DNA from: GAS188 sp963794475
Lineage (GTDB): Bacteria; Pseudomonadota; Alphaproteobacteria; Rhizobiales; Beijerinckiaceae
DNA length: 64,000 nt
Reading direction: 5' to 3'
NCBI GenBank assembly: GCA_963794475.1
Contig: CAWCDW010000004.1
Location: 248,001-312,000 of the forward strand
A program made the translations under genes and the position numbers. Of this stretch, positions 1 through 11,771 are shown one piece after another. Every line of letters begins with the position of its first letter. Within the stretch, counting starts at the first letter, position 1. The notes beneath the pieces were generated by a model. The model did no database searches and was not told the DNA's origin. It saw nothing but the letters and a program-made list of their open reading frames with translations.

Positions 1-1259
1 CGGGCCGCATCGGCCGAAGCGATCGGGCGCACGCGATCTCCTGAACGCAGGAAAGCCGCGGCCCTCGCCACGACGGTCTCGCCCTCGGCGAGGCCCTCGC
101 GAATTTCCGTGAGGCGCGCGTTGGTGATGCCCGCGGTTATCTTGCGCAGCTCGACGCGGTCATCCTTCACCACTTCGACGAAATCGCCGTCGTCACCACG
201 GGTCACCGCGCTCGTCGGCACTCCAACGCCCGAACGCCGCGCGATGATCACCACGCCCGAGGCAAAAGAGCCGATACGCGCTTGCGCGTCGAGCGGCAGC
301 GCGATCCGCACCTTGCCGAGACGGGTCGTCTTGTCGACCTCCTCCGAGATCAGCCGCACGCGCCCTTCGACCTCGTTCTCGATGCCAGGCAAGGCGATCT
401 TCGCCTGCATGCCGAGCTTGAGGCGCGCCAGGGATTGCTCGGGCACCTCGGCCTCGAGCTCGATCGCGCCGTCGGTGACGATGCGGAAGAGCGCGTCGGA
501 CGCAGAGAGCGCGACGGCGCCGAGACGCGCCGTGCGACGGCTGACGAGGCCGGCGACCGGCGCCCTCACCTCGGTTCGATCGATGCGCACCATGAGCTCG
601 CGACGCTCCGCGGCACGGCTCGCCTTGTCGGCCTCGGCGACCGCGAGCGCGCTCCTGCCGGCGCCGAGTTGCGACTGGGCCGTGCGGAAGGCGGCGATCT
701 TCTGATCGAGCGTCGCCTGCGTCACGATCTGCACATCGAGCTTGCGCGCACGATCGAGCTCGGCTTGCGCCTGCGTCAAAGCGGCGTCGAACTGGCCGAT
801 CTGGCTCGTCGCCTGGGCAATCGCCGCATCGGCGCGCGCCAAGGCAGCGTCGTTCTCGGCGACCAGCGCATCGAGCTGGGTGCGGTCGAGCCGCGCCAGA
901 ACCTGGCCTTTCGTCACGTGATCGCCATCATCGGCAAGAAGCTCGACGATGCGCAAGCCGTCGATTTGCGCCCCGACCATCGCCTCGTCGCGCGGCACGA
1001 GCGTGCCCGAGACGAAGAAGCGGTCGACGAAATCATGCGCGGCCGAGCGTGCGACGGTGACCGCCGGCGCCAGCGGGAGATGCGATTTGCCTTTCGTCGC
1101 TGAAGCAACCGGGGCGGCGCAACCCGTCCGATCAAGCGGTGCTCCCAGGCGAGCGAGGAATGTGGAGGGAGGCGCGCAAGGCTCGACGAGCGCTACGCCC
1201 GCGAGCGCGGCCGAGACGATGGCTAGGCCGCCTAGCGTCCATGCGATGGATCGCCGCAT
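1..1259 (-). CDS. RND efflux periplasmic adaptor (HlyD/MFP family), 3' end outside window
   Basis: Membrane-fusion adaptor that links an inner-membrane RND pump to an outer-membrane channel in the periplasm. The ATG is at 1259 and the frame stays open to the window edge. Residues about 5-24 are a hydrophobic membrane anchor. A lipoyl-like half-motif (VGAQIDGLRIVELLADDG) is followed by KGQVLARLD, an Ala/Gln-rich coiled-coil hairpin, the returning lipoyl strand (VRAPVAGLVSRR) and a beta-barrel segment, which is the usual MFP order. The start codon overlaps the tetR stop (TGATG), so the two genes are co-transcribed and probably translationally coupled. The pump subunit is expected beyond the left edge. 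The substrate cannot be predicted. Confidence 0.85.
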   Translation of the reverse strand, partial: MRRSIAWTLGGLAIVSAALAGVALVEPCAPPSTFLARLGAPLDRTGCAAPVASATKGKSHLPLAPAVTVARSAAHDFVDRFFVSGTLVPRDEAMVGAQIDGLRIVELLADDGDHVTKGQVLARLDRTQLDALVAENDAALARADAAIAQATSQIGQFDAALTQAQAELDRARKLDVQIVTQATLDQKIAAFRTAQSQLGAGRSALAVAEADKASRAAERRELMVRIDRTEVRAPVAGLVSRRTARLGAVALSASDALFRIVTDGAIELEAEVPEQSLARLKLGMQAKIALPGIENEVEGRVRLISEEVDKTTRLGKVRIALPLDAQARIGSFASGVVIIARRSGVGVPTSAVTRGDDGDFVEVVKDDRVELRKITAGITNARLTEIREGLAEGETVVARAAAFLRSGDRVRPIASADAA

Positions 1260-1906
1260 CACGACGCTCCTCCCGCCTCGTCAGCCAAAAGCGGGGAGAT
1301 GTCGCCACGAAACAAGGCCGCAAAAACGCCGAGCGCCAGGGCGAGCTCGCGCTCGCCCTGGAAATCGGCTTCATGGGCGCGGCGCTTGAAAAGCCCCACC
1401 GCCACGGTGATCATCACGCGCGCGGCGAAATCGGCGTCGAGATCGCCAACCGCTTCTCCCTTGCCTTTCGCGGCCTCGACGAGCCCCGTCAGTCCGGCGT
1501 GCACATTCGCGTCGATGGTGTCGCAAAGCGCGGCAATCGCCGGATTGCGTCCTGCCTCCGCCCAAATCTCGAGGATCATCTGCATCTTTTCGCGCGGCTT
1601 CTCGAGAAGGTTCTTGCGCAGGCCTTGGGCCATCGCCGCGATCACGCTGTCGGCTTGAGCAAAGGCCGCGAAGGATCGGGCGCGCTCCGCCTGCTCGCGC
1701 GCGCAAAGCTCTTGGACGATCGCCTCCTTCGAGGGGAAATAGCGGTAGAGATTGCCGGGGCTCATCGCCGCCTCGGCGGCGACATGCTGCATGGTCGTCG
1801 CGTGAAAGCCATGCCTCACGAAAGCGCGCTCGGCGGCCTCGATGATGCGCACGCGCCGATCCGCGTCGCCCCAAGGCTCAGAAGCTCGCTGCTCGGAAAG
1901 AACCAT
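1259..1906 (-). CDS. TetR/AcrR family repressor of the downstream efflux operon
   Basis: 215-residue TetR-type regulator. The N-terminal helix-turn-helix (about residues 17-62, including AAMSPGNLYRYFPSKEAIV) is canonical, and the C-terminal helical domain would bind the inducer. It is the first gene of a tetR-adaptor operon. A perfect 24-bp palindrome lies 7 bp upstream of the ATG, so autorepression is very likely. No strong Shine-Dalgarno is visible and the operator occupies that position, so the mRNA may be leaderless or have a short leader. The inducer is unknown. Confidence 0.9.
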   Translation of the reverse strand: MVLSEQRASEPWGDADRRVRIIEAAERAFVRHGFHATTMQHVAAEAAMSPGNLYRYFPSKEAIVQELCAREQAERARSFAAFAQADSVIAAMAQGLRKNLLEKPREKMQMILEIWAEAGRNPAIAALCDTIDANVHAGLTGLVEAAKGKGEAVGDLDADFAARVMITVAVGLFKRRAHEADFQGERELALALGVFAALFRGDISPLLADEAGGAS

Positions 1907-1913
1907 GGCGCAC

Positions 1914-1937
1914 CTGAGAATGAACGTTCATTCTCAG
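1914..1937. promoter_or_regulatory. Perfect 24-bp palindrome, probable TetR operator
   Basis: Two 12-base arms (CTGAGAATGAAC and its exact reverse complement) meet without a spacer, centred between 1925 and 1926. The core GAATGAACGTTCATTC resembles AcrR/TetR operators of the TGAAC-GTTCA type. It lies immediately upstream of tetR, so repressor binding should block the promoter of the tetR-adaptor operon. Confidence 0.75.
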
Positions 1938-1990
1938 TAAAAGCGGATTATGGCGCAGTAAGGGCGCTAGCGCTCCTAATTCGGTGATGG

Positions 1991-2851
1991 TGTGGACGGC
2001 GCCACCTGCGGCATCGATGTGCCATGATGGTCGTCGTTAGAGCGATTCATCAGAAGGGACGCCGTCCATGAACAAGTCTACATCAGAATCTGCGATCGTC
2101 ACGCTTGGCGTTGATACGATGCTGCATGAGGATCTGCTGGTCGAGCGCGCCGATGCTCATGTCGAGGTTGCGCAACTGCGCCGCCAGCGGCATGAGCGCC
2201 ACGCGCAGCTTGATGGAGCTGGGGCACGAGGTGAGGCTGATCCCACCGACTTATGTAAAAGCCTATGTACGGCGGTAGAAGAACGACGCGGCCGATGCGG
2301 CGGCGATCTGCGCGGCGGTGAGCCGTCCCTCGATGCGTTTTGTGCCGGTGAAGAGCGAGACGCAGCAGAGTAGGCTGATGTTGCACCGGGCGCGTGAGCT
2401 GCTGGTCCGCCAGCGGATCGCGTCGATCAACGCGCTACGGGGCCACTTGGCCGAGTTCGGCGTGGTGGCGCCCCAGGGGGCGCGGCATGTCGGCGGCCTC
2501 GTTGCGCTGCTCGAGGATGCGTCCGATGGCCGGCTGCCGGCTGTGGTTCACCGGCTCGACCCGGTCGCATCACTTCCTTGCCCCTATGCCAAAACTTCGG
2601 TTACGTGAATGGAGGCGAGTGGCGCGCTACCTCCGGGGTGTAGCGCCGGCCGCCTCGGCATCAGGCGGCCTGCATGACCTGCGTGCGATAGACCCCGCCT
2701 CGCCGCGCGATACGGTGATAGGGACCAAGGTCAGCGGACAACATCAGGGCCAGCGGGACAGCCGTCCTGCAATAAACAGGCCGGACACATGACCGCACCC
2801 GACACGTGGCATCTGCACCAAACACCTCTTGCCAAATAGGCGCCGTCCACA
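1991..2851 (+). mobile_element. Degenerate IS110-family element with 13-bp inverted ends
   Basis: The sequence TGTGGACGGCGCC at 1991-2003 is repeated in exact inverted orientation at 2839-2851. Between them lies a broken IS110-type transposase. Subterminal inverted repeats occur in the IS1111 subgroup, so these may be genuine ends. At about 860 bp the element is shorter than an intact IS110 (about 1.2-1.5 kb), which points to internal deletion. The segment 2640-2840 has no recognisable coding content. Confidence 0.6.
2068..2608 (+). pseudogene. IS110-family transposase remnant
   Basis: The N-terminus begins MNKSTSESAIVTLGVD, where the Asp matches the first acidic residue of the DEDD RuvC-like fold. 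Then, in changing frames, come ELGHEVRLIPPTYVKAYV, KNDAADAAAIC, SRPSMRFVPVKSETQQS and LMLHRARELLVRQRIASI, which are hallmark IS110 blocks. An in-frame stop follows KAYVRR near 2277, and another interrupts the block after QQS near 2370. The C-terminal catalytic serine region is missing. It cannot make a functional recombinase. Confidence 0.75.
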
Positions 2852-2853
2852 CA

Positions 2854-2921
2854 TGACAGTTTACTTAATTCAAGGCTCTGCCAAAATGATATGGATGGAG
2901 CTGGAATTAAGTAAACTGTCA
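2854..2921. repeat. 68-bp MITE-like element with perfect 17-bp inverted repeats
   Basis: The arm TGACAGTTTACTTAATT (2854-2870) is matched exactly in inverted orientation at 2905-2921, with a 34-nt loop. It is much more AT-rich than its surroundings and abuts the right end of the IS110 relic. It has no coding capacity, so a non-autonomous inverted-repeat element, or the fused ends of a lost IS, is likely. Confidence 0.6.
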
Positions 2922-2934
2922 CCGAATTAGCCTT

Positions 2935-3389
2935 CGCGTCCTCGCCTTGTAAGTGACGCGCCCGCGCCCGGGACCCCCTCCCCCCACGAAGTGGTGGGGA
3001 GGGTTACGGGTGGGGGGCCTCGCCGCTGCGATAGCAATCGTCATTGGCTCACCGCGGGCACGACGCCGGCGCAAGCCGATGAACTCGCGCCTGTCTTAAC
3101 CGCCCCCCAACCCGTAACCTCCCCGCCGCGACTTTCGTCGCGGGGGGAGTGGGAGATGAGCGCTGGTCCATTTTCCTGAAAACAGAGCCCTTAAAACTGC
3201 ACTTTCAGTCCGCCCGAGACGGAATGCTCCTGCACCCGTGAGCCGAGCCGGCCGTCGTAATCGACGAACACTTTGGCGTCGGGGGAGAGCTCCAGGCTGA
3301 AGCCCGCGCCCACGAGCGCGGCGTCGCGGCCGAAGAGAATGCCGGTCGAGGTGAAGGTGCTCCCCGGCACGCCGACGAGCACGGCCGTG
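2935..3389. repeat. Direct repeat copy A (~450 bp): autotransporter 3' end plus downstream spacer
   Basis: Nearly identical to 6454-6906. The unit has a spacer with a hairpin-forming C/G-rich block (CCCTCCCCCCACGAAGTGG followed by its inverse), a second hairpin around CGCGACTTTCGTCGCG, and the last ~200 bp of the autotransporter beta-barrel. Small indels and about 10 percent substitutions separate the copies within the barrel part. It marks a tandem duplication of the autotransporter locus. Confidence 0.8.
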
Positions 3390-6283
3390 ATTTTTTGCGA
3401 GGCATCGAGGAATTCGTGGTTCCAGCCGAGGCGAAGCTCAGGGATGAGCGTGCCGCTCGCCATCGCGATGCGCGAGGTCAGGCGCACGCCCAACGTCGTC
3501 TGGAAGGAGTTCGCGTCCGCCGCGTTCACCGAGAGCGCGCCGAAACCGCCGGTCTCGGAAAAGCCCGAGAGATGCGCATTCACGTAATCCAAGGCCGCGT
3601 AAGGGGTGACGCTCACATTCATGCCGGCGGCCGCAAACCCCCAATGATACCCGGCTTCCGCATGGCCCTGATAGCTTTGGCCGGAAGGTGACGAGGTGGC
3701 GTCGCCGGGAAGCCCGAAGGGCGTGAGCAAGCGCGAGGTGCCGAAATCGTTGAAGCTCGCCACCACGCTTCCGAGCGCGTACCACGGCCCGCCGGCCCAG
3801 CCGGCATAGGCCGCCCCTTGGTATGAGCTCACATTGGTGCGCGAGCCGTCCTTGAACTTCGCCGAGGTCGCGACGTAAGTCGCCGCAACTCCCGCCACGA
3901 TGCCGTTGTCGAGGCGCCAATCGATGCCGGCGATGAGGGGCGCCGCCCGGTTGATATCGTAGCCGACGCCTGCGGTCGCCGCCTGAGCCGTTGCGCGTAC
4001 CGAACTGGTCGTCACCGCGTGCCCAGACATCGGCGTTGCCGAACGAATAGCTCGGCTGGCTCGCCGGCCCCTTCGAGACGGCCGCGCCGGAGCCGGCGCC
4101 CCTCGCCGAGCGCCCCGCCATTCGCGACGAGGCGGTCCTGGATGGCCTCGGTGAGCACGCGCGGTGCGTCGAGGCCAAGGCGCCCATCCTGCGTGAGGTC
4201 TTGCGCGCTTGCGGCAAGGCCTGCCTGGCTCAAGGCCAAGGTCAAATCGAGCGCATTCGCGGTCGTCGGATCGGGCGAGACAAGCTCGCCTGGAACAGCG
4301 TGATCGGCGATGTGACGCTCGGCGAAGGCGCCCTGGATCGGCGTGCCCGAGACGAAGACATCCTTGAAGGTCGTGCTGTTCTGTGGCCGCGAGAGCGAAG
4401 AGGCTCGATGCCTGCGGCGAGGCGACCAGTGAGCCTGCAAGCGTGATCACATTGGCGGCGATCGTCGGCGCTTGGCTTTGCGTCACCTGCAAGGTGAGGC
4501 GGCTTCTGGGCACGATGGTGAAGGCGGAGACGCCGTTCACACTGGCCGTCGGCGCGAATGTCGCGTTCTCGCCCGAGATGTTCACGACATCCTGATTGCC
4601 GGAAGGCGCGGTAACCGCGTTCACGATCAAGTCCGCCCGAGAAGTTGAGCACATCGGCGTTGGCTGAGAGATTCACCTTTCCGATGAGCGCGCCGGCTTC
4701 TTGATTGATTACGGTCGAGGCGGTTTCGCCCCCAAGGTCGATCGCGGCCGTCGAGCCAAAGATGGTTCCCGTATTCGTGATTCCACCCGATAGAATTGAG
4801 CCACCGACGAGCGCGATGCCGATGCCGGTCTTTCCGGTGGCCGTGATCGTTCCCGTGTTCGTGATCCCGCCTGATACGGTGCCGGGGAAGGCCGCCCCAG
4901 TGACGAGGCCGATAGAGATGCCGGCGGCGCGAGCACCCGGATCAGCGACGCTAATCGTGCCGCTATTCGAGAATTCCCCCAGAAACCGAGCCGCCTAAGA
5001 TCGCGGTAATGCCGTTAGCGAAGGCGAGCGCAAGGTTCGTCGCGGTTGTGACCGACCCGGACACGGCGATCGTGCCGCGATTGACGATTCCGCCGGCTAT
5101 CGTCGCTCCGGAAACGGTGATGCCGCTGCCGAAACTATGGACCTCACGAACGTTGATCATGCCGGCATTAATGATGCCACCAGAGATGCTGCCAGCGCTG
5201 ATGACAAGCCCCGCTGTGCCCGCATTGATCGCGCCGCTATTGGCGATGCCGCCGGTAGAACCACCGATGACCGTCTTAACCGCGACATGAATGCCAAGAC
5301 CACGCGGCGCATTGATCGTCCCGCTATTGGAAACCCCGCCCGTGACGGTGCTCCCGTTGATAAGAATGCCGATAGCGGCGCTATTCGCGTTGATCATGCC
5401 CGAATTCGAGATTCCGCCCGAAACGATGGAATTGCTAACGGAAATGCCGATAGCCGTGTTGCCGTTAACCTCGTTCGCGCTCACATTGATCGTGCCGGAA
5501 TTCGCGATTCCCCCTCCGACACTGCCGCCGCCTTGAACACCAATACCGATGGCAAGACTATTCGCATTCACCGCGACGCTGCCGGTATTCAAAACGCTGC
5601 CGGACTCGCTGAGGGCCATAATTCCAACGCCCGCGCCGCCGGCATTCACCCTGATGGTGCCGGAATTCGTAGTCCCACCGGAGCTCGGAAAGAACCGAAA
5701 CTCCCGTCCCCTCCCCACCAGCATTCACGGTGATCGTGCCGCCATTGGCGACGCCGCCGGACACTATGCCGCCACTAATACCAATTGCGTTCCTCTTCGC
5801 GCTTACACCGATCGTGCCCGAATTAACGAGCCCGCCGCTGATTGTGTCGGCGTTTATGCCGATGCTGATAGTCCCCCCGCTCACGCCGATCATGCCGCTA
5901 TTGGTGACGCCTCCCGAAGCGGTGGCGACGAAGAGCGCAATAACGGATTTCGCGCCGTTCGTAATGATCGTGCCGCTATTCGTGACACCGCCACCGACCG
6001 AGCTAAGTTGATCTATGCTGAGCGCGGCAGTAATGGGTATACCGAAGACCGTGGTGACCGTCCCCGGCGTGATCGTCCCCGCATTGGTGACCGCACCCGT
6101 CACCGTCGAGTTCGTAATCACGATCGAAGTCGTGACATTGCCGGCCGGGTTCGTGACGGCCGCCACCGTCTAATTCGTGACCGCCTGCCCCGCTTGCGCC
6201 GGCGCGCCAAGAAGAAGCGCCGCGATGGAAGTCGTGGCGAGAAGGAGGGACGCGCGGGCACCTCGCGAGGCAGAGGAAGACAT
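3191..6283 (-). pseudogene. Autotransporter adhesin (type Va), disrupted
   Basis: The start ATG at 6283 opens a signal peptide (ASLLLATTSIAALLLGAPAQA). An amber stop at 6170-6172 sits where the neighbouring paralogue has Gln (TIVNQT). The passenger is built of short repeats such as SGGITNSGTI and INVSA, typical of beta-helix adhesins. The C-terminus is an autotransporter barrel ending KVQF-stop at 3191. The reading frame changes about six times (near 5690, 4977, 4635, 4385, 4110 and 4000), always in the same direction. Either the gene is dead or the sequence carries extra bases, but the amber codon supports real inactivation. The intact product would be about 1,000 residues, exported by Sec and anchored in the outer membrane. 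Confidence 0.75.
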
Positions 6284-6453
6284 GGGCACGGGAGACCCTC
6301 TTTTGGTGAAAGTTCGAACCGAATCTAATTAGCGAATTTTGCTAAATAGAACTCTCTTTCGGCGTGGCTTTTACGTATTTGGCATAAAAATCGCAAGCTC
6401 CAGAGCGGCCAAGGTTGAGGAACCCCGTGGTGCCTTTGTTCTTCACGCGGAGG

Positions 6454-6906
6454 CGCGTCCCCGCCTTGTAAGTGACGCGCCGCGCCCGGGACCCCCTCCC
6501 CCCACGAAGTGGTGGGGAGGGTACGGGTGGGGGGCCTCGCCGCTGCGATAGCAATCGTTATTGGCTCACCGCGGGCACGACGCCGGCGCAAGCCGATGAA
6601 CTTCGCGCCTGTCTTAACCGCCCCCCCCCCGTAACCCTCCCCGCCGCGACTTTCGTCGCGGGAGGAGGGGCACATGAGCGCTGGTCCATTTTCCTGAAAA
6701 CAGAGCCCTTAAAACCGCACGCGCAATCCGCCCGAGACGGAATGTTCTGCACCCGTGAGCCGAGCCTGCCGTTATAATCGACGAACACTTTGGCGTTAGG
6801 CGAGAGCTAGGCTGAAGCATGCGCCAACGAGCGTGGCGTCGCGGTTGAAGAGAATGCCGGTCGAGGTGAAGGTGCTCCCCGGCACGCCGACGAGCGCGGC
6901 CGTGAA
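6454..6906. repeat. Direct repeat copy B (~450 bp)
   Basis: Second copy of the 2935-3389 unit, with the same spacer hairpins and the same barrel 3' end. Homology stops sharply at about 6906, where the barrel is joined directly to passenger sequence, marking a deletion junction. The preceding 6284-6453 holds the promoter region of the copy-A autotransporter and no gene. Confidence 0.8.
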
Positions 6907-7573
6907 CCGCGATGGCGGAGCCGAATGTCGCTTGCCCGCTCAATGTGATCGTGCGTGCGTTCACGACCCCGCCGCTCACGGTCGATTGGTTCGCAACTTC
7001 GATGCCAAAAAGGGACGCAATCGCACCCAAAGGCACCACGTTCGGCTCGTTCGCGATGATCGTGCCCGTGTTCACGATTCCGCCGGTGACGGTGGACGCG
7101 TTCGCAACTTCAATGCCATTGGTAACGACATTTGAGCCCGCGGCGATTGCGTTCGGCCCGTTCGCCGTGATGGTCCCGGAGTTTGAGATACCACCCGTGA
7201 TCGTCGCGCCCGACACGGCGATGCCGAGGGCGTTTCCTGTTCCGCTCACATTGATCGCATTCGTATTGGTGATCCCAGCCCCGATCGTGCTGGCGGCGAC
7301 GCTGATTCCTAAGCCACCAACAGCTGACCCCGGGGTGATCGTGCCCGCATTGACGACCGCGCCTGTGACGGTGGAGTTGATGATGATGATCGAGGTCGTG
7401 GATTGCCCGACGGGATTCGTTACGCTCGGGACCGTCTGGTTCACGATCGTCTGCCCGGCTCGCGCCGGCACGGCGACAAGAAGCGCCGCGATCGAGGTCG
7501 AGGCGAGAAGCATCGGCGCGCAAGAGACGACGGACGCGAAATCGCGCCGCGAAAAGGCTGAGAAAGTCGGCAT
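6709..7573 (-). pseudogene. Second autotransporter adhesin, internally deleted remnant
   Basis: The start chosen is the ATG at 7573, preceded by CCGGAG; an upstream ATG at 7609 has no ribosome site. A signal peptide (PMLLASTSIAALLVAVPARA) precedes a passenger with repeats such as TITGGISNSGTIT, paralogous to the upstream-facing copy (both share NSTVTGAV-NAGTITPG). At about 6906 the passenger jumps out of frame into the last ~65 residues of the barrel (LVGVPGSTFTSTGILF), so most of the barrel is absent. Further indels follow relative to copy A. A protein without its barrel cannot be anchored in the outer membrane. Confidence 0.75.
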
Positions 7574-7771
7574 CGAGAAGCTCCGGCTGGAGTCATAATT
7601 AGACTCCAATACGCTGTTTAGTCCACGCTAATTCACTAACGAAAATGCATGCGTGGCACAAGCGAGCTTGGCTCTGCGAGAGGAAATCGCATGGGTGTTA
7701 TTCGGTCCGATGGGCCTGCGCCGAAAGCAGGTGAAACGATTTTCCAGGCCCGGCGCCGTTCCCCTCTCCTT

Positions 7772-8756
<985 letters not shown>

Positions 8757-8760
<4 letters not shown>

Positions 8761-9752
8761 GCGACGCGCTCTTTCTGCGCCATCGGTCGCCCGCCGACGA
8801 GCGGCGTGTGGCAACGCGCCTCGCCGAGCGCGGCGCTCGCCGGCCCCGGCCGCTCGATCCGGCAGCGCTCGAAGACGAATTGGCAGCGCGGCGAGAACAG
8901 GCATCCTTCGGGCCGGTCGAATTGGCCCGGCACGACGCCGGGGATCGCCGGCAACCGCTCGCCGTCCGCCGCCCGTTCGGGCAAGGCGGCAAGCAGCGCC
9001 GCCGTATAGGGGTGGCGAGGCTCACGGAAGAGATCGCGCGTCGACTGCTTCTCGACCTGCTCGCCCGCATATTGGACGATCACGCGATCCGCCGTCTCGG
9101 CGACCACGCCCATGTCGTGCGTGATGATGATGAGCCCCATGCCGGTCTCGTCCTTGAGGCGACGCAAGAGATCGAGGATCTGCGCCTGGATGGTCACGTC
9201 GAGGGCCGTCGTCGGCTCGTCGGCGATCAAGAGCTTCGGGCCGCAAGCGAGCGCCATGGCGATCATCACGCGCTGGCTCATGCCGCCCGAGAGCTGGTGA
9301 GGAAAGGCCGAGAGGCGCCGCGCCGGATCGGTGATCCCGACCTCATCGAGCAGCTCGATGCAGCGTGCGCGCCGTGCCGCCTTGTCGATGTCGAGATGCG
9401 CCTTCAGGGCTTCGGAAAGCTGGAACCCGACCGTGAAGCAGGGGTTGAGCGAGGACATCGGCTCTTGAAAGATCATGGTGATGTCGCGCCCGATGATGGC
9501 GCGCCGCTCCCGCGGGCCGAGCGTCGCGAGATCGACATCGCCGAAGCGAAGCTCATCGGCCGTGACCGTGGCGGTCCAGGGCAAAAGCCCCATGACGGCA
9601 AGCATCGCCACCGATTTGCCCGACCCCGATTCGCCCACGATAGCCACCACCTCGTCGCGCTCGATCGAAAGATCGAAAGCTTCGACCGCGGTGAACGCGC
9701 CCGAGCGCGTGGCGAAGCTGACGGTCAAATTGCGGATCGAGAGAAGAGACAT
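8757..9752 (-). CDS. dppD: Dipeptide ABC transporter ATP-binding protein DppD
   Basis: 331-residue cytoplasmic ATPase of the dipeptide importer. Walker A (GESGSGKSV), Q-loop (MIFQEPMSSLNP), signature (LSGGMSQRVMIAMAL), Walker B (LLIADEP) and the H-loop (IITHDMG) are complete. The C-terminal extension with CLFSPRC and the late cysteines is typical of the Opp/Dpp ATPases, some of which carry an Fe-S cluster there. The start is the ATG at 9752 (MSLLSIRNLTVSF). An apparent fusion to dppC in one long frame results from a frameshift at the end of dppC. Confidence 0.92.
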
Positions 9753-9826
9753 CGGGTTGCGCTGCCGCTTGGAGTTCACACGTTTCGGTCTTGGAAGACG
9801 GACGGGCTTGTTGACTGCGCCTGCAC

Positions 9827-10742
9827 TCAGCTTCGCTTCAGCTTGGGATCGAGCGCGTCGCGAAGCCCATCGCCCGAAAAGATTGATCGAGATGACGGTG
9901 ACGAGGATCGCAAGGCCAGGGAGCGTCACGATCCAAGGCTCCGAGCGGATGAATTCGCGCCCGTCGCCCACCATGGCTCCCCATTCGGGCGTCGGCGGCT
10001 GGGCGCCGAGCCCGAGGAAGCCGAGGGCGGCGGCTTCGAGGATGGCATCGGAAACACCGAGCGCCGCCTGCACGATGACCGGCGCGAGGCAATTCGGCAG
10101 CACGGTGCGCAACATCAGGCGCATGTTGCCGACGCCCGCGACCTTGGCGGCCGTCACGTAATCCTTCCCCATCTCGGAGAGCGCCGAGGCGCGCACGAGG
10201 CGCACATAGCGCGGCAGCGACACGATGGTCACCGCGACGATCGTCTTCTCGAGGCTCGGGTTTTGCAAAATGGCGATGATCAGGATGGCGAGGACGAGGC
10301 TCGGAATCGCGACGATGAGATCCATGACGCGCGAGATCGCGCTGTCGAGCCAGCCGCCTGCGAAGGCCGCGACGAGGCCGAGCCCCACGCCGCAGACGAT
10401 CGACACCGCCATGACGCTGAGCCCGATGAACAGCGAATAGCGCGCCCCATGCATAATGCGCGAGAGCATGTCGCGGCCGAGCGCATCCGTGCCGAGCGGA
10501 AAGGCCCAATTGCCGCCTTCGTACCAGGCCGGCGGCAGCTTCACGGATTCGCGGAATTGCTCGAGCGGTGAATGCGGGGCGAGCACATCGGCGAAGATCG
10601 CGGTGAAGACGATCAGCGACGAGAATGACGAGGCCGGCGACCGCGCCCTTTGTTCTCCCGGAACGAGGCCCAGAATTCGGCGAAGCTCGAGGGCGGCGCC
10701 GCCGGCGCTCGAGGGTGCGGCAAGAGTGACGTCAGCGGCCAT
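9827..10742 (-). pseudogene. dppC: Dipeptide ABC transporter permease DppC, about four frameshifts
   Basis: Inner-membrane permease, BPD_transp_1 fold with about six membrane segments and an EAA-like loop (EMGKDYVTAAKVAG). The start ATG at 10742 overlaps the dppB end. Conserved blocks SSFAEFWASFRENKG, AVAGLVILV, LIVFTAIFADVLAPHSP and the C-terminus GLRDALDPKLKRS lie in successive frames. The shifts fall at about 10700, 10650, 10617 and 9873, and all are extra bases, two of them in GGGC runs. The middle 240 residues are intact and well conserved, which argues against long-standing decay. Confidence 0.8.
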
Positions 10743-11746
10743 GACGGATCCGTGGGTTGACGGTGCCATAGAGCACGTCGACGAAAAGGTTGACGATGAT
10801 CACGATCGACGAGATCAGCATGATGCCGCCTTGCAAGGCGGGATAGTCGCGGCGCGAGATCGCGTCGATCAGCCAATGGCCGACGCCCGGCCAGGCGAAG
10901 ATGTATTCGGTGAGCACCGCGCCTCCCATGAGACCGCCGACCTGAAGGCCGATGATGGTGATCACCGGGATCAGCGCGTTGCGCAGCGCATGCAGGCCGA
11001 TCACGCGCCAGGGCGGCAGGCCCTTGGCGCGCGCCGTGCGCACATAATCCTCGTTGAGCACCTCGAGCATCGAGGAGCGCGTCATGCGCGCGATGATCGC
11101 CAGCGGAATCGTGCCGAGCACGATGGCGGGCAAGGCGAGATGGCTGAGCGCCGACCAGAAGGCGCCCGGCTGATCCGACAGCAGCGCGTCGATCAGCATG
11201 AAGCCGGTCACCGGCTCGAAATAATATTGGATGAGGTCGATGCGTCCCGAGACCGGCGTCCAGCCCGAGCCGCTCGGAGAAGAACATGACGAGCAAAAGT
11301 CCCCACCAGAAGATCGGCATCGAATAGCCGGTGAGCGACATGCCCATGAGCATGTGATCATAGGCCGAGCCGCGCTTCACAGCGGCGATCGCGCCGGCCG
11401 GGATGCCGATGCCGATGGCGAAGATCAAGGCGCAGAAGGCAAGCTCGAGCGTCGCCGGGAAGAGCGTCGAGAACTCGGTCAGCACCTTCTGGTTGGTGAC
11501 CACGGATGTGCCGAAATCGCCGTGAAACAGCCTCCAGACATAGTCGAGGAACTGCTTCCAAACCGGCTGATCGAGCCCGAGCTGATGGCGGAACTCGGCG
11601 AGACGCTCCGGCGATATGCCGTGCTCGCCGACCCTCACCTCCACCGGATCTCCAGGCACCAGCCGGATCGCGACGAAGGTCACGAACATCAACGCCACGA
11701 AAGTCGGCAGCGTCAATGCGATCCGGCGGATGAGAAACCTGATCAC
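10732..11746 (-). pseudogene. dppB: Dipeptide ABC transporter permease DppB, one frameshift
   Basis: Inner-membrane permease partner of DppC. The N-terminus MIRFLIRRIALTLPTFVALM is the classic DppB/OppB start, followed by IRLVPGDPV and a permease loop (EVLNEDYVRTARAKG). The frame changes near 11263, inside CTCGGGCTGG; removing one G restores FFSERLGWTPVSGRIDL. The stop at 10732 overlaps the dppC start. Apart from that single shift the protein is complete (about 337 residues). Confidence 0.85.
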
Positions 11747-11771
11747 CTCGGTCTTCCCCTCGGGCGCCCCC

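Noticed and set aside
8808..10571. 587-codon plus-strand frame opposite dppC/dppD
   Set aside because: Antisense shadow of conserved transporter genes.
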